Shown in pieces: positions 1 through 8,031 of a stretch of DNA of 47,812 bases. The translations under genes were made by a program, and so were the position numbers. Position 1 is the stretch's first letter; each line of letters starts with the position of its first letter. Source of the stretch: DASZYF01 sp035545535 (lineage in GTDB: Bacteria; Actinomycetota; Actinomycetes; Mycobacteriales; CAJCIY01); contig DASZYF010000040.1 in NCBI GenBank assembly GCA_035545535.1, forward strand, positions 1 to 47,812, read 5' to 3'. Below the pieces are notes generated by a model. It was given only the letters and a program-made list of their open reading frames with translations. It did no database searches and was not told where the DNA came from.

Positions 1-202
1 CGAAGCCACCGGGACCGGACGCGCCGGTCGCGCCACTGGCACCGGCGGGCGGGGCGCCCGGCCCGCCGGGGCCCTGACCACCCGCCCCGGTGTTGCTGCT
101 GCCACCCGGCGTGGCGGCCGCGTACGCGATGCCGCCCGCCAGGACGGCTGCACTGCCCGCGCCCACCAGGACGCGACGCAGCGGCGACTTCATCGTGCTC
201 AT
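1..202 (-). CDS. Secreted Gly/Ala-rich protein, N-terminal part only (truncated by window edge)
   Basis: Only the first 67 residues are inside the window; the gene runs off the left edge. It starts at ATG 202 with a GAGGTG ribosome binding site about 6 bases upstream. The N terminus has basic residues (KSPLRR), then a hydrophobic stretch (VLVGAGSAAVLAGGIAYA), which fits a signal peptide or membrane anchor at residues 5-28. A Gly/Pro/Ala-rich, collagen-like linker with GATGAS-type triplets follows. The linker resembles the low-complexity segment of the GT39 protein at 4083-6227. The mature domain is not visible, so function is unknown. An FMN-binding exported protein served by the nearby ApbE is one possibility, but nothing seen here proves it. 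Confidence 0.65.
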   Translation of the reverse strand, partial: MSTMKSPLRRVLVGAGSAAVLAGGIAYAAATPGGSSNTGAGGQGPGGPGAPPAGASGATGASGPGGF

Positions 203-292
203 CGCAGACACCTCACTGTGCTCTGAGGGACTGCGCTCCGGTGGCAGTCCGTGCTCGCCCGCACATCGCCCTACCTGCGGGAGCGGTAACAG

Positions 293-1009
293 CTACCCGT
301 GAGCACCCGGCACCGGCTCCTCGGCCCACGGCGGCGGCGCGAAGTCCGTACCGGTGTTGATGCCGGTGTTGATGCCGGTGTTGATGCCGGTGTCGATGCC
401 GGCAGTCGAGACCGTGGCCGTGACGGTGCTCGTGATCGACGTGACCGACGGCACGGCCTGCCCCCGGTGGAAGAACCGCACGAGGCCCTTGACGTTGGCC
501 GCGGACGGCCTGGCGTGCACGGCGCTCCAGAAGATCGACGAGCCGGTGACGTAGGAGGAGAAGACGTCGGCGAAGTCCCCGGAGCCGTAGGTGGCTTCCG
601 ACGCGAGGTTCGGCGCGAACCACGTCGTGCCCGCTGCGGCGTGCCTCATCGACAGCCAGGTGGCGCGGGTCTGCTCCGTGTTGTAGGTGATGTCGACGAC
701 GTGCCCGATCTCGTACGCGAGCACCTTGCGCAGCAGTGCGGTGCTCTCACCGCTGCGCACGTACAGCGTGATGGTCTTCGTCGCGGTGTCGGTGACGCCG
801 AGCAGCCCAGCGCGCGGGCCGGCCAGCACGATCGTCGTGCCGAGCTTCGCGGTGTCGTACGTGATGCCGGACAGCAGTGCGGCGACCCGCGCACGGTCCA
901 CGGCGCGCGGAACCTTCGTGACTGCCGCGGCCGGCAGAGAGGCCGCTGACGAGAGGAACAGCCCGGCCGCCGCGCCGGCGACGCAGCGCCGCGATCGCAG
1001 AGTGGTCAT
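293..1009 (-). CDS. Secreted putative metalloprotease-like protein with degenerate HExxH motif
   Basis: This is a 238-residue exported protein of unknown function. The start at ATG 1009 puts a signal peptide at residues 1-28 (basic MTTLRSRR, hydrophobic core, AAA cleavage region); ATG 1027 is an in-frame alternative. The middle contains LAYEIGHVVD and later GSGDFADVFSSYV. This layout resembles small exported actinobacterial zinc proteases (HELGH, then an Asp/Glu-containing DFA helix), but the first zinc His is Tyr here. The C terminus carries four Gly-Ile-Asn/Asp-Thr repeats made by a 12-bp tandem repeat. Zinc-peptidase activity is therefore doubtful, and a non-catalytic cell-surface role is possible. 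It lies downstream of the two-component system on the same strand, 85 bp away. Confidence 0.7.
   Translation of the reverse strand: MTTLRSRRCVAGAAAGLFLSSAASLPAAAVTKVPRAVDRARVAALLSGITYDTAKLGTTIVLAGPRAGLLGVTDTATKTITLYVRSGESTALLRKVLAYEIGHVVDITYNTEQTRATWLSMRHAAAGTTWFAPNLASEATYGSGDFADVFSSYVTGSSIFWSAVHARPSAANVKGLVRFFHRGQAVPSVTSITSTVTATVSTAGIDTGINTGINTGINTGTDFAPPPWAEEPVPGAHG
351..404. repeat. 12-bp tandem repeat, about 4 copies, coding
   Basis: The unit ccggtgttgatg is repeated about four times, the last copy with one change (gtcgatg). It lies inside the 3' part of the secreted protein gene and encodes the GINT/GIDT tail on the minus strand. It keeps the reading frame. Confidence 0.9.
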
Positions 1010-1094
1010 GCCACTGCACACGACCATCCCGGGCGATCCGTAACAGGACGTCAAGAGGGCTCCGCCCTCGGTCACGGTGCTCCGCGCCTCGCGG

Positions 1095-2552
1095 TCAGGC
1101 GGTCGCGACCGACACGCGCTCCTCGCGCAGGCCGGGCAGGCGCAGCACCATGAGTGCTCCGCCACCGGGAGCTTCCTGCACCTCGGCCGAGCCGCCGTGC
1201 TCGGCCGCCGCCTCGGCGACGATCGCGAGCCCCAGGCCACTGCCGGGCAGTGTGCGGGAACGCGCGGAGCGGTAGAACCGGTCGAACACCTTCGTGCGTT
1301 CCTCGGGCGCCACGCCGGGGCCCTGGTCGCTCACCGTGATCACGCCCTCGCGGGCCGTCAGCAGGACCGCACCGTCGGCCGGGCCGAACTTCACGGCGTT
1401 GTCGAGCAGGTTCACGACCGCCCGCTCCAGGACGCCCGCGCGGCCCCGCAGCGCGAGGCCCGCCGCGATGTCCGTGCTGATCTGCGCACGTGGTGCGCGC
1501 AGCTGGACCCGATCCACGGCGCGGACCAGCAGCGCCCGCACGTCGACGTCGGTCTCGTCCTCCGGTTGGGTCTCGTCCCGCGCGAGCTGCACGAGCTGGG
1601 TGACGAGGTCGCCGAGCTCGATCATCTGCTTGCGGAGATCGTCGAGCAGGTGCGCGCGCTCGTCGGCGGGCAGCAGCGCGCTCGGGTCCGGCGCGGCTTC
1701 TACGCGGAGCAGCACGTCGATGTTCGTGCGCAGGCTCGTCAGCGGGGTGCGCAGCTCGTGGCTCGTGTCATCGATGAGCTGCCGCTGCCGGCTCTTCGCG
1801 GTGTCGAGCGCGACGAGCATGCTGTTGACGCTGCGCGCGATCTCCGCGATCTCCTCGGGACCGGCCTCCGGGATGAGCGCCGAGAGATCCTGTGTCCGAG
1901 CAACTTCCGCGGCCGCGTCGGCGACGCGACCGACCGGCTTCAAGCTCGAGCGGGTGACGAACACACCGGCCACGCCGGCGATGATCATGCCGCCGAGAGC
2001 GGTGGCGAGCAGCAGCAAGAGGATGTCGTGCGTCGTGTTGTCGACGGCGTCGAGCGGCTGCGCCACCTGCACGGCGCCTGCGGTGCCCGCACCCGCGGTG
2101 GCGACCCGCAGATGGGTGCCGTCGACGGTGACGCTGCGCACCCGGTAGCCGGTTCCGCTCGCCGCGATCGCGAGGTCCTCGCTGTCGACCGGGAGCGCGT
2201 ACTCCTGGCTGGCACCGTTGAAGTCGGGGACCGTCTTCACGCCCGTCGTGCTGATGAACTGCGTGATGCCCGGCACCGGGCGAGGCCGGTTGCTGTCCCC
2301 TGCGCCGGTGTCGCCGGGGGGCGTGCCGCCGCCGAAAGGCCCGCCGGGGAAGCGCTGCGTGCCGGTCGTCTGGTTGTAGCGCTGCGCCGCCGCCTGCGTC
2401 GCGCTGTCGCGCAGCTGCCGGTCGACGTTGTGCGTGAGGTTCCGCTTCGTGACGCCGTAGGACACGACGCCGGAGATCAGGACGGCGCCGCCGACCGCGA
2501 CCGTGACGAGCAGGGCGAGGCGGCGGCGCAGGGTGGGGCGCCGTCTCGCCAC
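1095..2552 (-). CDS. Membrane sensor histidine kinase (MprB/OmpR-system type)
   Basis: This 485-residue sensor kinase is the partner of the response regulator just upstream. The start is GTG 2552, two bases after the regulator's stop, so translation is probably coupled. Domains in order are TM1 (residues about 12-34), an extracytoplasmic sensor of about 140 residues with a Gly/Pro-rich patch, TM2 (about 177-199), HAMP, HisKA with SHELRTPLTS (phosphorylated His 265), and HATPase. The HATPase has the N box NLLDNAVKF (381-389), G1 DQGPGV (409-414), F box FDRFYRS and G2 GSGLGLAIV (about 437-445). All kinase motifs are intact. The family is known to phosphorylate OmpR-type regulators. The signal is unknown, but the neighbours suggest envelope stress or envelope glycosylation control. 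Confidence 0.95.
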   Translation of the reverse strand: MARRRPTLRRRLALLVTVAVGGAVLISGVVSYGVTKRNLTHNVDRQLRDSATQAAAQRYNQTTGTQRFPGGPFGGGTPPGDTGAGDSNRPRPVPGITQFISTTGVKTVPDFNGASQEYALPVDSEDLAIAASGTGYRVRSVTVDGTHLRVATAGAGTAGAVQVAQPLDAVDNTTHDILLLLLATALGGMIIAGVAGVFVTRSSLKPVGRVADAAAEVARTQDLSALIPEAGPEEIAEIARSVNSMLVALDTAKSRQRQLIDDTSHELRTPLTSLRTNIDVLLRVEAAPDPSALLPADERAHLLDDLRKQMIELGDLVTQLVQLARDETQPEDETDVDVRALLVRAVDRVQLRAPRAQISTDIAAGLALRGRAGVLERAVVNLLDNAVKFGPADGAVLLTAREGVITVSDQGPGVAPEERTKVFDRFYRSARSRTLPGSGLGLAIVAEAAAEHGGSAEVQEAPGGGALMVLRLPGLREERVSVATA

Positions 2553-2554
2553 GG

Positions 2555-3241
2555 CTAGTCGCCGCCGCGCAGGCTGTACCCGACGCCACGCACCGTGTGG
2601 ATGAGGCGCGGCTCGCCGCCCTCCTCCAGCTTGCGGCGCAGGCCGGAGACGAATACCTCGAGGGAGTTGCTCGACGACCCGAAGTCGAAGCCCCACACGC
2701 GGGTGAGGATCTGCGAGCGGGTGAGCACGCGCTTGGGGTTCTCGAGGAAGAGCTCGACGAGGTCGAACTCGGTCTTGGTGAGCACGAGCTCGCGCTCCCC
2801 GCGCCACACCTGGCGGGTGGCGGGGTCGAGCCGCAGGTCGGCGTAGGTCCTCGCCTCGTCGGGGTCGGCCTTCGTCCGGCGCACGAGGGTGCGCAGCCGG
2901 GCGAGCAGCTCCTCGAGGGCGAACGGCTTGGACAGGTAGTCGTCGGCGCCGGAGTCGAGGCCGTACACGCGGTCACCGACGCCGTCGCGCGCCGTGAGCA
3001 TCAGCACCGGCACGTCCTCGCCGCTGCGGCGCAGCCGCTGGACGGCCTGGAAGCCGTCGAGCTCCGGCATCATCACGTCCATCACGATGACGTCGGGGCG
3101 TTCCCGGACGACCGACTGCAGGGCGAGCTCGCCGTTCTCGACGGCCTCGACCTCGTAGCCCTCGATCCGCAGGCTCCGCACGATGGAGGTGCGGACGCTC
3201 TCGTCGTCCTCGGCCACGAGAACGCGGGTCCCGGGGCTCAC
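2555..3241 (-). CDS. OmpR/PhoB-family response regulator
   Basis: This is a 228-residue DNA-binding response regulator. The receiver domain (about 5-115) has the acidic pair EDD (11-13), phosphoacceptor Asp 55 in VIVMDVMMP, Thr 83 and Lys 105 in SKPF. A winged-helix domain follows (about 130-228) with the family ending RLIHTVRGVGYSLR. The start was set at GTG 3241, which gives the normal family length; a longer reading frame continues upstream but lacks receiver homology. It forms an operon with the kinase. A CCTGAC-N5-CCTGAA direct repeat 139 bp upstream is a candidate self-binding site, since OmpR-type proteins commonly bind tandem half-sites one helical turn apart. The regulon is inferred, not shown. 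Confidence 0.95.
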   Translation of the reverse strand: MSPGTRVLVAEDDESVRTSIVRSLRIEGYEVEAVENGELALQSVVRERPDVIVMDVMMPELDGFQAVQRLRRSGEDVPVLMLTARDGVGDRVYGLDSGADDYLSKPFALEELLARLRTLVRRTKADPDEARTYADLRLDPATRQVWRGERELVLTKTEFDLVELFLENPKRVLTRSQILTRVWGFDFGSSSNSLEVFVSGLRRKLEEGGEPRLIHTVRGVGYSLRGGD

Positions 3242-3562
3242 GGGCACCCGCCCGGGCAGCCTGCCGGGGAGCACCTGAGGGGCATCCGTCCTGCTGTCGC
3301 GCACCGCGTCCTCCCGCTGCCTTCGCAGTTGGAGTCTTCCCCAACCGTTGTTCCGACGCTGTTCACGCTCGTGTCGGACCCTGACGGGAACCTGAAGACG
3401 TGCTGCTGAGTCTCTAAGGCGGTGCGTCATGACGGAGTCATGCCAAAGGCACAGCCTCCCGACCGGCTCACCGCCGGAGTTTCATCCGACCATCGACGGG
3501 TAGACCGCAGCGGACGGCGGGAACCCCCGAACCCCACCCGCTGCCATGACGAGGAGGTCTCC
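3242..3562. promoter_or_regulatory. Divergent intergenic region between response regulator and hypothetical gene
   Basis: This stretch of about 320 bp has no supported gene. It must carry the promoters of the two-component operon (leftward) and of the gene at 3563 (rightward). The only structured element seen is the 11-bp-phased direct repeat at 3380-3396. A strong GAGGAGG ribosome binding site at 3551-3557 belongs to the rightward gene. Confidence 0.6.
3380..3396 (+). promoter_or_regulatory. Candidate response-regulator site S1 (CCTGAC-N5-CCTGAA)
   Basis: Two hexamers, CCTGAC and CCTGAA, start 11 bp apart. Together with the following GACG, the site matches site S3 (6389-6405, opposite strand) at 18 of 21 positions. 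It lies between the divergent response regulator and the gene at 3563, 167 bp upstream of the latter. Confidence 0.5.
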
Positions 3563-3988
3563 ATGACCCTGACCGCTCCGGAGCTGCCGGACAACGACGC
3601 AGCCGCGGGTGCCGCGGTCGCGCCGGTCGTGCCCGACAGCCGGCTGGTCCTCGTCGACCCCACCCTGCCCGCCGAGACCGCCCGGCACCTGCTGTCGGCC
3701 CTCGGCGAGACCGCGGGCGTGGGCGTGCGCTGCGCCGACCGCTCGAAGATGCTGTCAGCGGTCCGCCCCGGCGTGGTCGTCGTGCTGGCCGACGCGCACC
3801 CGGGCGTCGTCGGCATGCTCAACCGCTGGGGCGCCTCCGTGGTCGCCGTGGCCCTCGCAGACTCCTCCGTCGTCCCCTGGCTGGTCGACGTGGTCGAGGA
3901 AGGCGCGGTCGCCGCCCTCATGAACCCCGACGACGATGCGCTGGCCGAGGCCGTCATCGCGGCGGTCGAGAGCACCGCGACGACGTAG
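3563..3988 (+). CDS. Hypothetical protein, receiver-like alpha/beta fold
   Basis: This is a 141-residue cytoplasmic protein with no signal peptide or membrane segment. The start is ATG 3563 with a near-perfect GAGGAGG six bases upstream; an in-frame extension to 3422 lacks a comparable site. After an acidic/Ala-rich N terminus it alternates hydrophobic strands and helices: RLVLVDP, VVVVLADAHPGV, SVVAVALAD, then AVAALMNPDDD. This is reminiscent of a response-regulator receiver fold. However, the conserved phosphoacceptor Asp and the Lys are not clearly placed, so at most it is a pseudo-receiver. It is divergent from the two-component operon and may share its regulatory region. I do not recognise the family. 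Confidence 0.75.
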   Translation: MTLTAPELPDNDAAAGAAVAPVVPDSRLVLVDPTLPAETARHLLSALGETAGVGVRCADRSKMLSAVRPGVVVVLADAHPGVVGMLNRWGASVVAVALADSSVVPWLVDVVEEGAVAALMNPDDDALAEAVIAAVESTATT

Positions 3989-4037
3989 CCCCCGACCCGC
4001 CGGCGGCATCGCTTCGTGGCGGTCCGGCCCGCGCGGA

Positions 4038-4070
4038 ACGCCCGCGCTCGTCGGAGCTGAGCGCGGGCGT
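4038..4070. terminator. Bidirectional terminator hairpin between convergent genes
   Basis: Perfect 11-bp arms (acgcccgcgct / agcgcgggcgt) flank an 11-base loop. The hairpin lies between the stop codons at 3988 (plus) and 4083 (minus). No T-tract is present, as is common in very GC-rich actinobacteria. Confidence 0.75.
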
Positions 4071-4082
4071 CCGCGTCGCCGG

Positions 4083-6227
4083 TCAGCTCGTGGGCTGGCT
4101 CAGGTCGTAGACGGTCGTGCCGCCGACGGTGATCGCCGTGTAGTGCGACTCGACCCATGCGGTGATCTCGCTCTGGGCGTTGGACCCTCCTCCGGGGCCG
4201 CCCATGCCGCCGCCGGCGATGTAGTAGGCGATGTCGCCGTCGGCCACGTAGGCCTGGAGCTGCGCCAGTGTGATCGCCGCGTCACTGCCGCTGAACCCGC
4301 CCATCGCCATGACCGCCTTGCCGCTGGCGAGCTCGAGCGGCGCGGCGCTCTGCGAGCTGCCGGTCGCGGCGGCCCAACGCGTGGTCGTCTTCTGCAGCAG
4401 GGCGACCAGTGCGCTGTTGGCGGTCTGCTCACCCATTCCGGCGCCACCGGTCGCGCCGGCGGGCGGGCTGGACGAACCCGAGGCGCCGGTCGCGCCCGTG
4501 GTGCCCGTCGGGCCCGAGGCGCCGGTCGAGCCGGTCGCGCCCATCGGGCCGAAGCCTCCCGTCGCCCCGATCGCACCGCCGCCCGGGCCGCCGCCCATCT
4601 GACCGGCCGCGCTGCTCGGGCCCACCGACGGGATGGAACCGGTGTGCGCGTTGCCGGCCGTCGCGATGGCGTACGACGCCGTGCCGGTGAGGCCGACGAT
4701 CGCCGTGGCCGCGCCGACCGCGAGCGCCGTGCGCTTCACGATCCGCGTGCCCATCATCAGCACGCTGACGACGACCACACCGGCGGCCGCGACGGTCCAG
4801 CGCAGCGCCGGCAGCCAGCTCGCGTTGCGGTCGAGGAGCGCGAAGTCCCAGACCGTCGTCGCCGCGACCACCGTCGCGAGCATCGCGCGGACGATCATGC
4901 CCTCGGGCGCGTCGGCGTCGCGACGGCTCCACAGCTCGCGGACGGTGATGGCGACGAGCGCGACGATCGCCGGCGCGAGCGCGACGGTGTAGTAGGGGTG
5001 GAAGACGCCCTGCATGTAGGAGAAAACGACGCCGGTCACGAGCAGCCAGCCGCCCCAGAGGATCAACGAGGCACGCGTGCGGTCGGTGCGCGGAGCGCGC
5101 CGGGTGACGATCAGGCCGAACACGAGGCACAGCAGCGCGGCCGGGAGCAACCACGAGATCTCGAAGCCGATGTCACCGCGGAACAGCCGGCCCAGGCCGG
5201 TCGCACCTCCGAACCCGGTGCTCTGGTTGCCCCCACCACCGGGAGCGCCGCCCCCGGAGAAGGCCTGCGCCACAGCACTTCCGCCGCTCCCTGACGGCGC
5301 GCGGCCACCGCCGTTGCCGCCACCCTGTCCGAACAGCCGGCCCAGGCCGTTGTAGCCGAACACCAGGTTGAGCACGCTGTTGTCGGTCGACCCTCCGATG
5401 TACGGACGGCTCGACGAGGGCCACAGCTCGACGATCGCGACCCACCACCCGGCGGAGGCGATCACGGCGAGACCGGCGGCGAGCACCTGGCCGATGCGAC
5501 GGCGCAGCCGCGTCGGTGCGCAGGCGAGGTAGACGAGCGCGAACGCGGGCAGGACCAGGAAGGCCTGCAGCATCTTGGTGAGGAAGGCAAAGCCGACCGC
5601 GGTGCCGGCGAGCAGCAGCCAGCGCGTGCTGGCCACCTCGACCGCCCGGACGACGCAGTACGCGCCGGCGACCAGCAGCAGCGTGAGCAGCGCGTCGGGG
5701 TTGTCGAAGCGGAACATCAGCGCCGCCGCCGGGGTGAGCGCGAGCGCGGCACCGGCGAACAACCCCGCGCCGGGACCGTGCCACCGCCTCACCGCGGCGT
5801 AGAGCAGCGCGACGGCGGCGACCCCTTCGAGCGCCTGTGGCGCGAGCAGGCTCCAGCTGTTGAAGCCGAAGATGCGGCCCGACAGCTCCATCACCCACAG
5901 CGATGCGGGCGGCTTGTCGACCGTGATGTAGCTGCTCGCGTCGAAGCTGCCGAAGAAGAAGGCCTTCCAGCTCTTCGTGCCCGCCTGCACCGCGGCGGCG
6001 TAGAAGCTGTTCGCCGTGCCGCTGGCCGAGAGGTTCCAGAGGTAGAGCAATGCGGTCGCGCCGAGCAGCGCGAGCAGGGACGGCCGGGCCCAGGCCGGGT
6101 CGTCCGACGGGCCGCGCCAGAAGCGCTGGAGCCGGCCGGGAGGACGGGGGTGCGCGGGCGGTCCGTCAGCCGGGCGCGGCGCGTCGAGATCGGCGATCTC
6201 GACCGGCCGCGTGAGCGTCGCAGTCAT
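4083..6227 (-). CDS. GT39-type membrane glycosyltransferase (YkcB-like, ArnT/PMT fold)
   Basis: This is a 714-residue polytopic membrane protein. The start is ATG 6227 with GAGGAG five bases upstream. The N-terminal half is a PMT_2/ArnT-type domain with many membrane helices and the conserved loop TVDKPPASLW (about 102-111), which follows the first membrane segment as in lipid-linked-sugar transferases. Helices HPYYTVALAPAI and RAPRTD follow. A long Gly/Thr-rich insertion with GATG-type collagen-like repeats separates this from a C-terminal extracytoplasmic domain ending in TTVYDLSQ. Known relatives transfer a sugar from a polyprenyl-phosphate donor to an envelope acceptor. The synthase at 13487-14758 could supply the donor. 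A paralogue lies at 11223-13490. Acceptor and sugar are unknown. Confidence 0.9.
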   Translation of the reverse strand: MTATLTRPVEIADLDAPRPADGPPAHPRPPGRLQRFWRGPSDDPAWARPSLLALLGATALLYLWNLSASGTANSFYAAAVQAGTKSWKAFFFGSFDASSYITVDKPPASLWVMELSGRIFGFNSWSLLAPQALEGVAAVALLYAAVRRWHGPGAGLFAGAALALTPAAALMFRFDNPDALLTLLLVAGAYCVVRAVEVASTRWLLLAGTAVGFAFLTKMLQAFLVLPAFALVYLACAPTRLRRRIGQVLAAGLAVIASAGWWVAIVELWPSSSRPYIGGSTDNSVLNLVFGYNGLGRLFGQGGGNGGGRAPSGSGGSAVAQAFSGGGAPGGGGNQSTGFGGATGLGRLFRGDIGFEISWLLPAALLCLVFGLIVTRRAPRTDRTRASLILWGGWLLVTGVVFSYMQGVFHPYYTVALAPAIVALVAITVRELWSRRDADAPEGMIVRAMLATVVAATTVWDFALLDRNASWLPALRWTVAAAGVVVVSVLMMGTRIVKRTALAVGAATAIVGLTGTASYAIATAGNAHTGSIPSVGPSSAAGQMGGGPGGGAIGATGGFGPMGATGSTGASGPTGTTGATGASGSSSPPAGATGGAGMGEQTANSALVALLQKTTTRWAAATGSSQSAAPLELASGKAVMAMGGFSGSDAAITLAQLQAYVADGDIAYYIAGGGMGGPGGGSNAQSEITAWVESHYTAITVGGTTVYDLSQPTS

Positions 6228-6294
6228 GGGAGCTCCTCGAGCAGGGGTGCTGCCCGCGGGCCGCGGGCGGTCGAAGAGCACGTTCGTGCTCGCC

Positions 6295-6311
6295 CCTGAT
6301 CCGCTCCTGAA
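6295..6311 (+). promoter_or_regulatory. Candidate response-regulator site S2 (CCTGAT-N5-CCTGAA)
   Basis: Hexamers CCTGAT (6295-6300) and CCTGAA (6306-6311) start 11 bp apart. They are on the same strand as apbE, 117 bp upstream of its start. Confidence 0.5.
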
Positions 6312-6388
6312 GAGCCGCTGCCGATCGGCTGATGCTTTCGCGTTCATCACATGAGCACCGGTGGAGCACAGGAGAGCCTTGGGCCGTC

Positions 6389-6405
6389 TTCAGGTCCGGG
6401 TCAGG
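6389..6405 (-). promoter_or_regulatory. Candidate response-regulator site S3 (CCTGAC-N5-CCTGAA)
   Basis: On the minus strand, CCTGAC (6405-6400) and CCTGAA (6394-6389) start 11 bp apart. The site is nearly identical to S1. It is oriented towards the GT39 gene, which starts 162 bp away. Confidence 0.5.
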
Positions 6406-6427
6406 GACACCCGCGACGGTCTGTCTC

Positions 6428-7426
6428 GTGACCGACGTGAGGGATGCCGCGAAGATCGATGACGTGGCCAGCGATCCGTTCGGTGCGGCCGCGGCCGCCC
6501 GGGGCTTCGGCGGTGCGCGCTGGGACGCGTTGGGCACCACCGCACGTGTGGTCGTGACCGACCCGGCCGCCCTTCCGGGCGTGCGCGCCGCGGTCGAGGC
6601 CGCGGTGGACGCGATCGACCTCGCGGCCAGCCGGTTCCGCGACGACTCCGAGCTGCAGCAGCTGAACAACGCCGCCGGCGAGTGGCGCGACGCGTCGCCG
6701 CTGCTCGTCCGCGCGTTGCGCGTCGCGCTCGACGCCGCGGAGTGGACCGGCGGCCTCGTCGACCCCACGGTCGGCGCGTCGATGGTGGGCCTCGGCTATG
6801 ACCGCACGTTCCGCCTCGTCGCGGCTGATGGTCCGGCGATCACCGTGGCGCTGCACGCGGCACCGGGCTGGCAGGCGGTGGAGCTCGACGACGCGGCCGC
6901 GCGCGTGCGCATCCCGCGCGGCACGCTCATCGACCTCGGGGCGACCGCGAAGGGGCTCGCCTCCGACATCGCCGCCGCCGACGCCGCCGCGGCCGCGGGG
7001 TGCGGCGTCCTCGTGAGCCTCGGCGGCGACATCGCCGTCGCGGGTGACGCACCCGAGGGCGGCTGGTCCGTGCTCGTCGAGGACGTGCACGAGGCCGCTG
7101 ACCCGGACGCGCCGAGCCAGACCATCGGGCTGCTGCGCGGCGGCCTCGCGACCTCCAGCACCCGCGCGCGGCGGTGGCGCCGCGGCGGCTCCGAGCTGCA
7201 CCACATCATCGACCCGCGTTCCGGCGGCCCGGCTCGCGGGCCGTGGCGCACGGTCAGCACGCTCGCCGAGACGTGCGTGCTCGCGAACGCCGGGTCGACC
7301 GCCGCGATGGTGATGGGCGCCGGGGCAGAGCGCTGGCTGGCCGATCGCAACATCCCGGCCAGACTGGTGACCCACGAAGGTCACATCACACGTGTGAGTG
7401 GATGGCCGGAGGAGGTGGGCGCATGA
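6428..7426 (+). CDS. apbE: FAD:protein FMN transferase (ApbE family)
   Basis: This 332-residue enzyme should attach FMN covalently to a Thr/Ser of an exported or membrane flavoprotein, using FAD. Family features are visible in order: WDALGTTARVVV at the N terminus, ASRFRDDSELQQLN, GGLVDPTVG, LIDLGATAKGLASD, VSLGGDIAVAG, HHIIDPRSG and the C-terminal STAAMVMGA. There is no obvious signal peptide. The start is uncertain: GTG 6428 was chosen because the conserved region begins soon after, while ATG 6332 is an in-frame alternative. The stop overlaps the next start (ATGA), so this is the first gene of a four-gene redox operon. No FMN_bind-domain substrate is recognisable within the window. Confidence 0.9.
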   Translation: MTDVRDAAKIDDVASDPFGAAAAARGFGGARWDALGTTARVVVTDPAALPGVRAAVEAAVDAIDLAASRFRDDSELQQLNNAAGEWRDASPLLVRALRVALDAAEWTGGLVDPTVGASMVGLGYDRTFRLVAADGPAITVALHAAPGWQAVELDDAAARVRIPRGTLIDLGATAKGLASDIAAADAAAAAGCGVLVSLGGDIAVAGDAPEGGWSVLVEDVHEAADPDAPSQTIGLLRGGLATSSTRARRWRRGGSELHHIIDPRSGGPARGPWRTVSTLAETCVLANAGSTAAMVMGAGAERWLADRNIPARLVTHEGHITRVSGWPEEVGA

Positions 7427-8031
7427 GCACGACGGCAGTCACATCATCAGTGCTGGCCGACAGCTTCAGCAGCGCACCGCTCTGGTACACGACGCGCAGC
7501 ACCGCGATCGTCGGCTTCGTCCTGCTGACGCTCACGACGGTCTTCGGCGTCGCCGCGACGCAGCGAGCGCTCGCCAGCCGCGCCTGGCCGCGCTTCGCGA
7601 CGCAGGACCTGCACCGCAACCTGTCGCTGCTCGGCCTGGTCTTCATCGGCACGCACATCGTGACCTCGATCGTCGACAGCTACGTGAACATCAGCTGGTG
7701 GGCGCTGCTCGTCCCGGGCACATCGCACTACCAAGGCCGCTGGGTCACCTTCGGCACGATCGCGTTCGACCTGCTCATCGTCATCACCGTGACGAGCCTG
7801 CTGCGCACGCGCATGCCGGCGAAGCTCTGGCGCTCGATCCACTGGTTCTCCTACGCCGCGTGGGCATCGGCCTGGTTCCACTTCCTCAAGAACGGCACCG
7901 ACTCGCGGCACCACCGGTTCGGGCTGTGGCTCGACCTCGTGTGCCTGGTCGTCGTCGTCGCCGCCGGTGCGATCCGCCTGACGACGCAGAACAGCCCCGC
8001 TCCGGTGCGCAGCGTGGCAGCCGGACGATGA
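7423..8031 (+). CDS. Ferric-reductase-like haem-b membrane protein
   Basis: This is a 202-residue integral membrane protein of the ferric reductase/YedZ-like class. The start is ATG 7423, overlapping the apbE stop by four bases, with a strong GGAGGAGGT site. About six hydrophobic helices are present. Conserved His residues occur as two pairs, in DLHRNLSLLG/FIGTHIVTS and in SIHWFSYA/WFHFLKNG, which matches the bis-His b-haem ligands of this superfamily. There is no flavin or NAD domain, so it probably passes electrons across the membrane to or from partners. The following NuoF-like protein and ferredoxin are likely cytoplasmic donors. Electron flow to an extracytoplasmic flavoprotein is inferred from the operon. 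Confidence 0.88.
   Translation: MSTTAVTSSVLADSFSSAPLWYTTRSTAIVGFVLLTLTTVFGVAATQRALASRAWPRFATQDLHRNLSLLGLVFIGTHIVTSIVDSYVNISWWALLVPGTSHYQGRWVTFGTIAFDLLIVITVTSLLRTRMPAKLWRSIHWFSYAAWASAWFHFLKNGTDSRHHRFGLWLDLVCLVVVVAAGAIRLTTQNSPAPVRSVAAGR

Larger units (their letters stand above)
6228..6427. promoter_or_regulatory. Divergent promoter region between GT39 gene and apbE operon
   Basis: This 200-bp region separates two divergent transcription units. It contains two 11-bp-phased direct repeats, one on each strand (6295-6311 plus, 6389-6405 minus). Confidence 0.6.

Noticed and set aside
6428..7426. Asn at the usual ApbE metal-binding Asp (ANAGSTAA)
   Set aside because: I recall many actinobacterial family members with Asn at this place, so I do not treat it as a defect.
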